The notes under the pieces were generated by a model. The model saw only the letters and a program-made list of their open reading frames with translations. It made no database searches and had not been told where the DNA came from. Positions 37,701 through 44,598 of a DNA stretch of 64,000 bases are shown piece by piece. The stretch spans positions 1,785,001-1,849,000 of the forward strand of contig JAIGNY010000566.1 in the NCBI GenBank assembly GCA_020152595.1, in the 5' to 3' direction. A program made the translations under genes and the position numbers. The number at the start of each line of letters is the position of its first letter. Positions within the stretch are counted from its first letter, which is position 1. The DNA is from Chiridota heheva (Eukaryota; Echinodermata; Holothuroidea; Apodida; Chiridotidae).

Positions 37701-38384
37701 AAATTTCGTTAAAGAAGGATAATTTTTTACGCATACTATTTACGCTCGGTAGGCGTTCATGTCCTCTTGAAGGATTTTTGCCGACTTAACCGATTCAGAT
37801 TCAGATTCAGATAATAAATCACGAGTTCACAAATTGTTCATTCTTATTGGCAATTATAAACAAAACTAAAGAAAAAAAAGCTGAATAATGGTACGGAGGA
37901 ATTTTAACAATGTCAAAATCCTAAAACCTAATCCTAACAACCTAATCCTAAGCCCAAAACCAAACCTGAAAATGAGGATCAACATTAATTATGAGCATGT
38001 TTTTATTTTTATATTATTCTTATTTTACTTAACATAACACATTTAAATGGCATTTTACCAGAACATATTTATTCCTAGCTGTGTTTTTAAAGACGGAAAT
38101 TATTTCCACTCTAAAGATAGAACATATAATAAGTCCTCTTAGCATTAGAAACGACTTTTGAAATATGAATCCTTTAAAATCAATTCTAATTTTCATGTTC
38201 TAAAACATTAGATTAACCCATTTTTCGCGCAACTAATACATGCTGATTCTTATGCTGTGAATAAATAGTGCCAGATTGATAAGAATACAACAAACCTTAA
38301 GTCGGCAGCATCTCCTTCTTCATCCGAAGACGATGAATGCTTTCGTGGTCGATAACTCCTTCCCTTCTTCAATTTTGTGGCCAT
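19648..38384 (-). CDS. C9orf78 (TLS1): C9orf78/TLS1-family spliceosome-associated protein, complete
   Basis: Ten - strand exons join in phase to 300 codons plus TGA: 38384-38296, 34428-34369, 32267-32213, 30963-30893, 29857-29774, 28411-28343, 26345-26217, 25225-25092, 23865-23758, 19751-19648. The human protein is about 289 residues. Family hallmarks are the Ser/Asp/Glu-rich N-terminus, D-P-F-K-L-K-T-G-G (69-79), the A-E-T-N-R-R-D-E-E-A-D-M-M-K core, M-L-S-N-Q-M-L-S-G-I-P-E-V-D-L-G, T-S-F-V-P-T-N-M-A-V-N-Y-V-Q-H, and the terminal K-A-T-D-D-Y-H-Y-E-R-F-K-K. The family is nuclear. Human C9ORF78 and fission yeast Tls1 act in pre-mRNA splicing with the Brr2 helicase (SNRNP200). The start is the first ATG, with A at -3 and G at +4. 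Introns 6 and 9 contain minisatellites and several contain MITEs, yet all exons are intact. Identification is firm. Confidence 0.96.
19819..20990 (-). repeat. Minisatellite in TLS1 intron 9, 25-bp unit
   Basis: About 47 copies. The + strand core is GAGTTAAATAGTCTATGGA. In the transcript sense each unit carries GACTATTTAACTCTA, which includes a TTAAC that fits the loose metazoan branch-site pattern. The array ends about 70 nt upstream of the exon 10 acceptor. Confidence 0.92.
21469..21745 (+). mobile_element. tRNA-derived SINE (V-SINE-like), copy 2
   Basis: It has CAGTGGCTCAGTGGTTAAGG, box B GGTTCCATTCCC, TGTGTCCTTCAGCAAGACAC and CATGGACTGGCGTCC. It is oriented against TLS1, in intron 9. Confidence 0.75.
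21981..22235 (-). mobile_element. THAP-exon MITE, copy E (partial, reversed)
   Basis: It starts TAGAGGGATTTCATCATGTG and continues with GAAGCCATTTTGCCG, the reverse complement of the right end of copies A and C. It is truncated before the THAP exon. Confidence 0.65.
22661..22769 (+). mobile_element. 109-bp MITE with perfect-looking ends, copy 1
   Basis: TTAACCCTTACTCTACCA at the left is the reverse complement of TGGTAGAGTAAGGGTTAA at the right. The interior has GGCGATATTATC and GGCCCCGCCTCCC. A second copy follows at 22906-23013. Confidence 0.85.
22906..23013 (+). mobile_element. 108-bp MITE, copy 2
   Basis: Same orientation and structure as the copy at 22661-22769, about 90% alike by eye, with one substitution in the left end (CTCCACCA). 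Confidence 0.85.
23372..23642 (+). repeat. Two-copy tandem duplication, period ~130 bp
   Basis: TTTATCGCATATTGCTTTAA at 23376 recurs at 23506 as TTTATCACATATTGC and the following 125 bp match closely. It lies in TLS1 intron 9. Confidence 0.85.
23758..23865 (-). CDS. C9orf78 (TLS1): TLS1 exon 9
   Basis: Encodes Y-M-H-E-E-L-N-P-P-K-A-R, then a proline-rich P-P-E-P-P-K-P-K-P and V-V-G-D-A. The donor TTAC|GTAAGA is chosen because an alternative TG|GTTACG donor would create TGA at the junction. Confidence 0.93.
24005..24290 (+). repeat. Three-copy tandem repeat, period ~105 bp
   Basis: A block with GAAATATGTGTTTTATTGAA, CCAGATAACATCATAATGAG and AGTAACAAGATTGCT is repeated three times; the middle junction is partly deleted. 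TLS1 intron 8. Confidence 0.8.
24455..24760 (+). repeat. Interspersed 37-bp repeat with AT microsatellites
   Basis: GGACAAAGTCACACAAATAA occurs three times (about 24468, 24548 and 24723), separated by (AAT)n and (AT)n runs and a poly-C/A tract. TLS1 intron 8. Confidence 0.7.
24838..24886 (-). mobile_element. Short LINE 3' tail
   Basis: GGGGTTTAACAGCGAGGGTC and AAGTTGTGCC match the tail of the RNase H LINE family. Confidence 0.45.
24979..25079 (+). mobile_element. ~100-bp hairpin MITE next to TLS1 exon 8 donor
   Basis: AAAGGATTAGTTCAGTGCTC at the left pairs with GACCAATGAACTAATCCTTT at the right. It belongs to the family of the element at 41866-42423. It ends 13 bp from exon 8. Confidence 0.7.
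25092..25225 (-). CDS. C9orf78 (TLS1): TLS1 exon 8
   Basis: Encodes A-K-I-K-N-I-E-A-T-E-D-A-K and the strongly conserved T-S-F-V-P-T-N-M-A-V-N-Y-V-Q-H. The reading frame requires the donor AGGT|GTAAGT; the alternative AG|GTGTAA would give a stop in the next exon. A short hairpin MITE lies 13 nt beyond the donor. Confidence 0.96.
25871..26152 (-). mobile_element. tRNA-derived SINE (V-SINE-like), copy 3
   Basis: Reverse complement of copies 1 and 2 (box B region GGGAATCGCACC, GTGTCTTGCTCAAGGACACA on the + strand). It lies in TLS1 intron 7, sense to the gene. Confidence 0.75.
26217..26345 (-). CDS. C9orf78 (TLS1): TLS1 exon 7
   Basis: Encodes K-L-Y-E-L-P-D-N-L, then E-E-M-L-S-N-Q-M-L-S-G-I-P-E-V-D-L-G, near-identical to the human protein in this stretch. 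The donor is GGA|GTAAGT. Confidence 0.96.
27305..28342 (-). repeat. Minisatellite of splice-donor-containing 23-bp units in TLS1 intron 6
   Basis: About 44 copies. On the transcribed strand each unit is GTAAGT followed by ATTGTCTACTGATGGCT, with variants. I count about 24 exact GTAAGT (including the true donor at 28342-28337), at least four GTAAGC, and several in which GT is mutated (ATAAGT, TTAAGT). Decoys are preceded by CT rather than the AG/AA that completes a strong donor. The array begins directly at the exon 6 donor. Confidence 0.95.
28343..28411 (-). CDS. C9orf78 (TLS1): TLS1 exon 6, donor merges into a minisatellite
   Basis: Encodes M-K-F-I-E-D-N-M-E-K-N-K-K-D-E-Q-D. The donor AA|GTAAGT is the first copy of the hexamer repeated through 27305-28342. 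Reading past the donor gives an immediate in-frame TAA (GAA AAG TAA), so any downstream decoy donor would produce a truncated message. Confidence 0.95.
29051..29663 (+). mobile_element. THAP-exon MITE, copy C, in TLS1 intron 5
   Basis: It runs from TATAAGGGTGTTTCAGCTGA to CATGATGAAATCCCTCTA. The frame from about 29196 reads M-P-E-S-R-C-A-V-G-C-T-N-R-H-V-P-G-N and F-S-R-F-P-S-D-P-D before a TAA. It lies antisense to TLS1. Confidence 0.75.
29774..29857 (-). CDS. C9orf78 (TLS1): TLS1 exon 5
   Basis: Encodes E-D-L-D-R-D-V-A-N-M-G-A-T-F and A-A-E-T-N-R-R-D-E-E-A-D, the core family motif. THAP-MITE copy C ends about 110 bp away in the following intron. Confidence 0.95.
30441..30832 (+). repeat. 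Dispersed ~390-bp repeat, copy 2, in TLS1 intron 4
   Basis: About 80% similar by eye to 56188-56580 over its whole length, sharing GATGAGTGATTTCAATCACA, GTGTCGGGTGCAGGTAGGCTT-like and GAAGCAATATC blocks. No ORF or clear terminal repeats, so the class is unknown. Confidence 0.7.
30893..30963 (-). CDS. C9orf78 (TLS1): TLS1 exon 4
   Basis: Encodes N-D-P-F-K-L-K-T-G-G-I-I-N-L-R-E-I-K-D-R, matching the conserved D-P-F-x-x-K-T-G-G motif of the family. The donor is CAG|GTAAAG. Confidence 0.94.
31110..31195 (-). mobile_element. Degenerate LINE 3' tail with GATT run
   Basis: (GATT)n, then a GTCAACAGCAAAGGTCAAAT block like the LINE tails elsewhere. TLS1 intron 3. Confidence 0.4.
31868..31903 (+). repeat. 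(AATCC)n pentamer run
   Basis: About seven AATCC/AATCT pentamers, in TLS1 intron 3. Confidence 0.8.
32213..32267 (-). CDS. C9orf78 (TLS1): TLS1 exon 3
   Basis: A 55-bp exon between CTTACAG and CAG|GTATAG, encoding A-M-S-L-A-F-G-K-K-L-S-K-A-E-E-L-L-Q. It leaves in phase 0. Confidence 0.9.
32458..32954 (+). mobile_element. ~495-bp MITE (TTAACCTTT-type), copy 3, in TLS1 intron 2
   Basis: The left end is ATTAACCTTTTTGAG and the right end GGAAACCTGGAAAGGTTAAT, giving inverted TTAACCTTT repeats. Internal blocks are as in copies 1 and 2. Confidence 0.8.
33393..33780 (+). mobile_element. AAGGCCGTTACAC MITE, copy 2, in TLS1 intron 2
   Basis: It runs from GAGGCCGTAACACACTGAAT to TTGGTGTGTAACGGCCTTT. 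It lacks the LINE insert seen in copy 1, so it gives the empty-site structure. Confidence 0.75.
33905..33985 (+). mobile_element. Possible degraded tRNA-type SINE head
   Basis: TATAGCCCAGTTGGTTAAGG resembles a tRNA A box with D-loop. The B box is poor and no cloverleaf is possible, so it is not a tRNA gene. Confidence 0.3.
34369..34428 (-). CDS. C9orf78 (TLS1): TLS1 exon 2
   Basis: A 60-bp exon between TTTACAG and GAG|GTTTGT, encoding I-L-E-E-T-K-E-T-Q-K-Y-R-E-K-Q-R-G-V. It corresponds to the L-E-E-T-R-E-V-Q stretch of the human protein. Confidence 0.92.
34429..38295. other. TLS1 intron 1
   Basis: A 3.9-kb AT-rich intron. It includes a GATTCA hexamer run at about 37790-37815 and a short CCTAA-like run at 37918-37955. 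No internal gene is supported. Confidence 0.6.
38296..38384 (-). CDS. C9orf78 (TLS1): TLS1 exon 1 (start)
   Basis: The ATG is at 38384-38382. The exon encodes basic residues M-A-T-K-L-K-K-G-R-S-Y-R-P-R-K-H, then S-S-S-S-D-E-E-G-D, like the acidic and serine-rich human N-terminus. The donor is AAG|GTTTGT. Confidence 0.9.
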
Positions 38385-40849
38385 ATTGATCAATTATCGT
38401 CCAAGTAGAGTGAGTAAAATAGATGTCACACAGCCTGACAGCAGTAATCCAAACCGAGGTGCACTAGTGCTAGTTAGTAGGCCTAGGCTAGTATATCGTC
38501 GCGTCAACGACGTCAAGAAAAAAAGAAGAAAAAAAAAACCCCAAGTTTTAATGCAACCAAAAAAGCACACAAAACATAGACTTCAGTGAAATCAATTTAG
38601 GGAGCCTGATATGATGGTTCTGCCAGACAAAATTGTTGGCCAATCAATTTTGTTTTGTAGGAGTTCGGGAAGTGGGGAGAAGAGTTTCTGGTGGGGAGAT
38701 AGCGAAAGCATGTGAGAAATTAGTCTTTATTCAGAAAATTATTTTGTCGGTTATCATGCTTCTCGCGCGTCAATTTTTTAACCTAAGCCTTTAACCTCCT
38801 TGAATTGATTATCACGCTACAGTGGACGACCCCACACTTTCCGGCAGAACAATTAAAATACATGAAGGTGTTGAACAATGGCATCCCCATATACTTTGTG
38901 GACTGAAGAAAAGTACGATGGACAATGGTCCCATGCATCACCCTGCCTCCACCCCATTCAGTGTGAAGCACAATTATACCCTCATAGGCGGCGGAACCAG
39001 AGGCACAGAGGGCACGTGCCCCTCACTTTTTTCAAAAGTTTAAAAAGTGCCCTTTTCTAGAGAGGAAAAGTGCCCCTTTTCTCGGAGGAAAAATTGCCCT
39101 TTTTCAGAAGGAAAAGTGCCCTTATTAGAAAAGAAACCTGCGCTTTTAAACATTGGAAAACTTTTTCTTTAATGATCTTTTTATTAAAAAAATAACACAA
39201 ATTAGGCCCTGAAAAGACTAAAACTGTGAAATTTCACACGCTTTGCACACATACACTATTCAAAATTTTCCCCAAAGACAAAGCTTGGGGCCCAACAGCT
39301 CTACATATTGGAATTGTCCATACTACCATTGTTTCCAGCTTATAATTTGTAAAAACGCTTTAAAATAGGGCCTTTCTAGAGTGTGCGAGCCACCTCAAGC
39401 TTCATTAGTGGGGAATCTTTGAAATGGGCTATGCAGAGCAAAACTTCATATTTGGACCCGGACCATTGTCACGCTACATAAACTGACGTGCCCTCTCCCA
39501 TTTTCTTTGTAAAGATTAAAAAGTGCCCCTTTACAGAGATGAAAAAAAATAGTTATTTGAATTATCAAAAAATATTTAAGTCTTCTTATAACAATTTAAT
39601 TTTTTTTATTGACAGATTATGTAACACGAGACATTTCTTGTGGAAATCCTTTAATTTGGATTTTGCCATTGACTCGCTGAAGACTGGGTGTGAAACTGGG
39701 CCATCTGGTCTAATTTATAGGCCTATTGATATACAGAGTTATATTTATTCTCAGCAAGAAAATGATGGCCCCCTGAATGATAATCTAGGTCTCCTTATTT
39801 GCTTAGTTTCACATTATTTTAGACATTAAATATATTCCGATTTATGACCAATACAAATGGCTAATCATGATCTATAAGACTTTCTATAAAATTTCCAATC
39901 TTTGTAAATTTTTGTATACATTTGTTTTACCTTACCGAATTTTGAACCAAAATATCTCACCTTTCTTGAAGCTGTAAATAAAAAAATAAAAAAAGGAAAT
40001 GGGTCACTAGTAATTTTTGGACCAATAAAAGTTTGTAAATTTTCGGCGGGGGTGGGGGTGGGGGTTGACCTTATAAAACTGTACTGCTGTGCTACATGCT
40101 CAAGTTTGAAAATACGACAGTTGGAAAGTGCCTCTCAAATCCTGCACCCCCTCCTCCAGATTCAAACATCTTCCACCGCCTCTGGCCCTCACCCTCCACA
40201 CATCCACATACACACATTATTCTAACTTAAATGTTCTTCAAAATTAAATCGTATCTCCAGACAGTCCTTGCCAATTCTTACCATCTAAAATTGTAAAACT
40301 GGCAAATACAACGCCCTGGTCAAAAGAGGACCATGATCCGATATATTAAACTACAGACCGGAAAGCCTCTAGTCGGCGAAAATAATACAAAAATTATTCT
40401 AATAACTTTAATTGATAGGCATATGTCATAAAATAGTTGCATCTGTGACAGTTTGCTGGAATACTTTGATTCATAAATAACAAGTTTGATACATTTCAGA
40501 CACAACACAGGGACATCATTTTGCGGACAACGGCCTTGTCCCCTCACTTTCAATGAGAACATAAAATTGGAAAATAAATCGTCTTTGAATGCTTGGAATT
40601 AGGATGTACATCTTGGGTAAAATGTAGATTTTCGTAGAAAGTGTGTGTGTGTGTGGAACCGTAATTTATCCTATTTGATCCACCGTAACCTCCTACCCCT
40701 GACTCATACAACAACAACAAAGGAGAAGCGTATACTTCGTATGTAAATCGTATCACCGTACTGCCTTATTAATCTAGTATCTATACTGGATATCACAGTG
40801 ACAAATCACATAATAACATAACAAATTTTTCTTTTTAGAATATCAGCAC

Positions 40850-41660
40850 TCTATAGAGCACATAACTCTGCCCCGTTGCAATTCCACCATGCTTAGAATA
40901 GTTTTAGGGTTCATTTGATCCCCATACCCACTATAACCTATCTCATCAATCCTAGGCCAACCAAGATTCATCGCCACTGTAAGGATCATTTCCATTCTGA
41001 ACATTTGAAAATTATTTTTGACTGATTTCTTCCAAGGCCATATTCATAGTTTTTAGTTTCTTTGAGGCTAAGCATTTAATTGTTTGACTTCCATTCAGTT
41101 AAGATTAACATTCCATCATTTTTTATTCATGGCAAATTTCAATTGTTCTTATTACATTGATAGTTTTGGCGGCTTGATATAATTTTTAATCAGTCCAGAA
41201 AATTGATTATTGGATTATTTTGCATGGCGTAAATTCATTGTTCATGGAAGATTCAACTGTGTCTTGACAGACCTTACCCCAAACACCCCACCCTTCAATT
41301 TTACCCTTTCCTTATATCAACACGTCCCTAATTTAAACCACTTGTTCCTGAAGTACCAATAAAACCACACATCAAATTTAATTCAAATCCAAACTCACCT
41401 TAAATTGTTTGAGTTCCATTCAGATAAGATTAATATTCCATCATTTTTCACCCTTTCCCTGTTCTAATATGTTTCAAGTTTTAATAACTTCTTCCTTAAG
41501 CAGCAACAAAACCACAAACCAAATTTAATCCAAATTCAATTATCAGTTCTTAAGATATCTTTGATGACAAACAAACAAACAAACAAACAAACAAACAAAC
41601 AGACGGAGGCAAAAATATAATTTCCGTCCAACTCCGTTGGCGGAGGTAACAACTTATAAA
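40850..41660 (+). mobile_element. Probable RTE-like LINE/SINE 3' tail
   Basis: It ends in a (CAAA)n run (about 41569-41602) followed by GACGGAGGC and CTCCGTTGGCGGAGGTAA. Upstream are AAATTTAATCCAAATTC and GATATCTTTGATGACAAAC, a form typical of RTE-type 3' ends in marine animals. TCCATTCAGxTAAGATTAA blocks are duplicated about 310 bp apart. Confidence 0.5.
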
Positions 41661-41865
41661 TGGTATTAACGAACAATCATGCACAAATGTCCTTAATTGT
41701 TGACAAATCAGGCTTGCTTCCGTGTTTCATTCCCACTCTCCCATTCTTTATTTACCAAAAACGATTTTTCTGGGATTTCAATACTTGTCTTGGAAGGAAG
41801 AAGAAAGTTACAACATTTTGGGTAGGGGCGTAGGAAGTGTAACCTAAAAAATTTACTGATAAATG

Positions 41866-42423
41866 AAAGGATTAGTTTAGTGGTCAAACAAGTTGACCAT
41901 ATTTGAAAGAGGACTTTAAAAACCTGAAACAAAATGTGCAGAAATAATTTTAAAATCTTACTCAGTGAAGGAGATGTTCAAGTTTAATGTTCTATCTAAT
42001 CTGTGTACAAATCATTTGACTGGCGTATAGTAAGTCTACTAGATACAGTTGGTGCCCTCGTTTTCACATTCTTAGCACTTGTTAATGTATTTTAAAAAAT
42101 TTATTTAAAATTTTTACTATAAATTTGAATTTTTTTCCTCGAACTTTCTTCGGGTGGTATATAATTACCCTTACTAGATTCTGTTTTACTACTTTCCTGA
42201 CATATCCAATGGTTTTTGAGCCATTGTAGGGCAAAGTATGATAAAATACATAAAGACTGAGGAATCTGAGGCTGTGATGTCACAAATAGCCTAATTTCAG
42301 TATTTTCTACTTAGATATCTCCTTAACGGAAGAATAGTTGCGAATGTTTTCTTCATCATTTTGTTTTTGTGAAGTCCTCTTTCATATAAGATGAACTTGC
42401 TGATCACTGAATCAATACTTTAA
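41866..42423 (+). mobile_element. ~560-bp MITE with ~75-bp inverted ends
   Basis: The left end AAAGGATTAGTTTAGTGGTC, then TGAAAGAGGACTT and AACAAAATG, is mirrored at the right by CATTTTGTTTTTGTGAAGTC, TTTCATATAAG and CTGAATCAATACTTTA. Relatives are at 5420-5516, 24979-25079, 47193-47216 and 63083-63200. Confidence 0.75.
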
Positions 42424-42637
42424 ATATATTTCTATTCACGCTGCTGCTGATTCAGAAATTTCTTCTTTTTCGAGAAGCTCTGTTTAACTTTTGGGAAATA
42501 TTCTTCGCTTTTTCGTAAATGTTCTTCAATTTTGTGAATTTTCTGGAAGCATTTTCCGGGCAAATGAATACTCTCAAATGAGGAAGCTCAGTCCCCAAAC
42601 TACCATCATGTCCCCTAACGTTTTTGTTCTTTTCTAC

Positions 42638-43391
42638 AGTCCAGAATGTATTGCCATTGCAGATTTTTTCAGCCAATCATATACAAGAATGACAATGACG
42701 TAAATAAATATGAAAATTTATATCCAATATTAGGGTGTTTAACGTTGCATATTCATATATGTTGGCAGACACCGTCTAAACTGCTGTATATGATATGCTA
42801 CGATTAATGTATAGTTTTTTTTTTAAAGTAAATTTCACAACTGTCAAATTATTTGAGTAAAAATGACTAAGATTTAAACAAAAGACTATTTGGGCATGAG
42901 CTCGTACTAGGCCTAGGCATACCTACAACTAGTGCAAGTTATCTCACTTAAAAAAAGGAGCTTTCAATTTGCAGGGTATTCTATACTTACTCCAATACTT
43001 CATAGTGCAAACACTGCTGTAACTTTAATGCAAGGGAAAGTCGCTTAACTACTACTTTATCAATTATGTCTTAATTTTCATACAAGGAGCGAGTGTTAAA
43101 ACTTCACCTAGAATACCACTTACCGAGATATTGTTAACTACTTCCTCGATATTCAAAGGAGGATTCGCTTCATAGCACATTTTAAATTGTGCCATATCTG
43201 TAGTGTCAGGTTTTTTTCATTGTTTTCCGGCAAAGTAATGTTATTCACTCACGGTCATGGAATTACTAAGTCCCAAATTATTTTGTCAGACGATATGTCA
43301 TAAGTTGTATATAAATATTCATATTTAATTACGTCATCGTCATTCTTGTATATGATTGGCTGAAAAAATCTGTAATGGAAATTCCGGACTG
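42638..43391 (+). mobile_element. 754-bp MITE with ~85-bp inverted repeats
   Basis: The left arm contains TTTTTTCAGCCAATCATATA and CAAGAATGACAATGACGTAA. The right arm (from about 43308) is its reverse complement with few changes (TTACGTCATCGTCATTCTTG, then TATATGATTGGCTGAAAAAA). The interior has no ORF. Confidence 0.85.
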
Positions 43392-43619
43392 CAGAAAAAG
43401 TGTCTTCCCCCTCCACATGTTCCAATGCCTCTGCAGTTATTACATTACAACGTCATGTTTACATGGATTTCCCGGATCCTGATCTTCCACCCATTTATTT
43501 TCACACATTCCATGCATCAGGCTGCTAGGCGCAGCTTAGCGTCTTTTTATCATATATTGCTGGCAAGCCGTTTTACTTTATATACACTTTTTACAGATAT
43601 CATAAAATGATTAATGATA

Positions 43620-43990
43620 ATATCCAATAATTCAATGATATCTTTGATTCTAATTCATCAATTTAAGTTTAAAAAAGCTATGATACCAACAATTTGATAC
43701 CGGTATCATTGAATATTGCAAGTTTATTTGTTGATATAAAAATATAATAGATTACTTGAAATAATTATTTATTTTACTGAGTAATTTATATCTCATTTCA
43801 CAAGTTCTTAAAATCTAATTTAAGATTTGTGATATCAAGATGTAATTCAAGATGTCGTTAGTAATGGTTTATTCTTTATGCCTTCACGAATTGATTTCAA
43901 CATTGAATTCATTATATCATGAATTGAATTCAAGATATCACGGATTAATTGCGTGACTAATATCACGAATCCAGTCACTGATATCATTAC
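43620..43990 (+). repeat. GATATCA/TGATATC-rich degenerate block
   Basis: Many spaced copies of (A/T)GATATCA, ATATCATGAATTGAATTCAA and related palindromic words occur. Period is irregular. Confidence 0.45.
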
Positions 43991-44533
43991 GACAGATAGA
44001 TGGGAGACTACTAAAGGGAGGAAGGATTGTGCTAGTGTGTGTGGTGGCTGGGGAGGGGGGAGGGAATATTTTATAATAGGCGATTGGCAAAGAAAATGAG
44101 GCGATGCCAAAACAAATGTGAATATTTGTCCTTCTGATATATTTTTCCTGTTGCTTTTGAACCACAATCAATACATAGCAAGATGACGGACTAAGAAGGT
44201 AATTCACCCCATAAAAAGTCCAAACTAACACCACACAAGTGCCAAAATTACAAAAGTATTATATTTATTTTCTTATCATTTTTCTTTAAAGCCATGGTTT
44301 TGCCTGACAAAATTTGACACTCCAAGATCAAAAGCGGCGGCATGGGGAGGAAATGAAGGTCGGATGGGGAATAAAAGGGGGGGAGGGTAGGGGTAAGGTT
44401 CCGTACACAATGTGTTAACTGTTATCTTTTAGTTTTGCTTTTTGTGTTGTGTAGCACTTAGCTAATTCTTCACTGCTACCTGCCTTCTGTAGTCTGACAA
44501 AGCAAAAAAATAGTTTATAAACTCTTAATCATC

Positions 44534-44598
44534 ATGTCGGGAGCTCCATTGCTTACAGAACCACATAAAGGTGGATTTGTTTTTGAAAATGTCCGAAG
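44534..44598 (+). CDS. PSMB7: PSMB7 exon 1 (start, propeptide)
   Basis: Encodes residues 1-22, [10 protein letters not shown], then G-G-F-V-F-E-N-V-R, which matches the G-G-F-x-F-x-N propeptide motif of beta2. The donor is AAG|GTAATA. Confidence 0.93.

Larger units (their letters stand above)
38385..44533. other. Divergent intergenic region between TLS1 and PSMB7
   Basis: This 6.1-kb stretch separates the two start codons. Contents: a degenerate tandem repeat with AAAAGTGCCC(T)TTT at about 39010-39150 (recurring at 39520), an RTE-like tail (about 40850-41660), a MITE (41866-42423), a second MITE (42638-43391) and a GATATCA-rich block (43620-43990). No TATA box or other promoter motif could be assigned with confidence. 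Scattered ORFs here lack family features. Confidence 0.55.

Noticed and set aside
37918-37955. Interstitial telomere-like CCTAA repeat
   Set aside because: Only four or five imperfect units with varied spacing, so not convincing as telomeric DNA.
39488-39829. 113-codon ORF in the TLS1-PSMB7 intergenic region
   Set aside because: It begins in a degenerate AAAGTGCCC repeat, has no recognisable motifs and no support from splice sites.
43847-44234. 98-106 codon - strand ORFs upstream of PSMB7
   Set aside because: They lie in low-complexity, T-rich and repeat sequence and show no domain or splice context.
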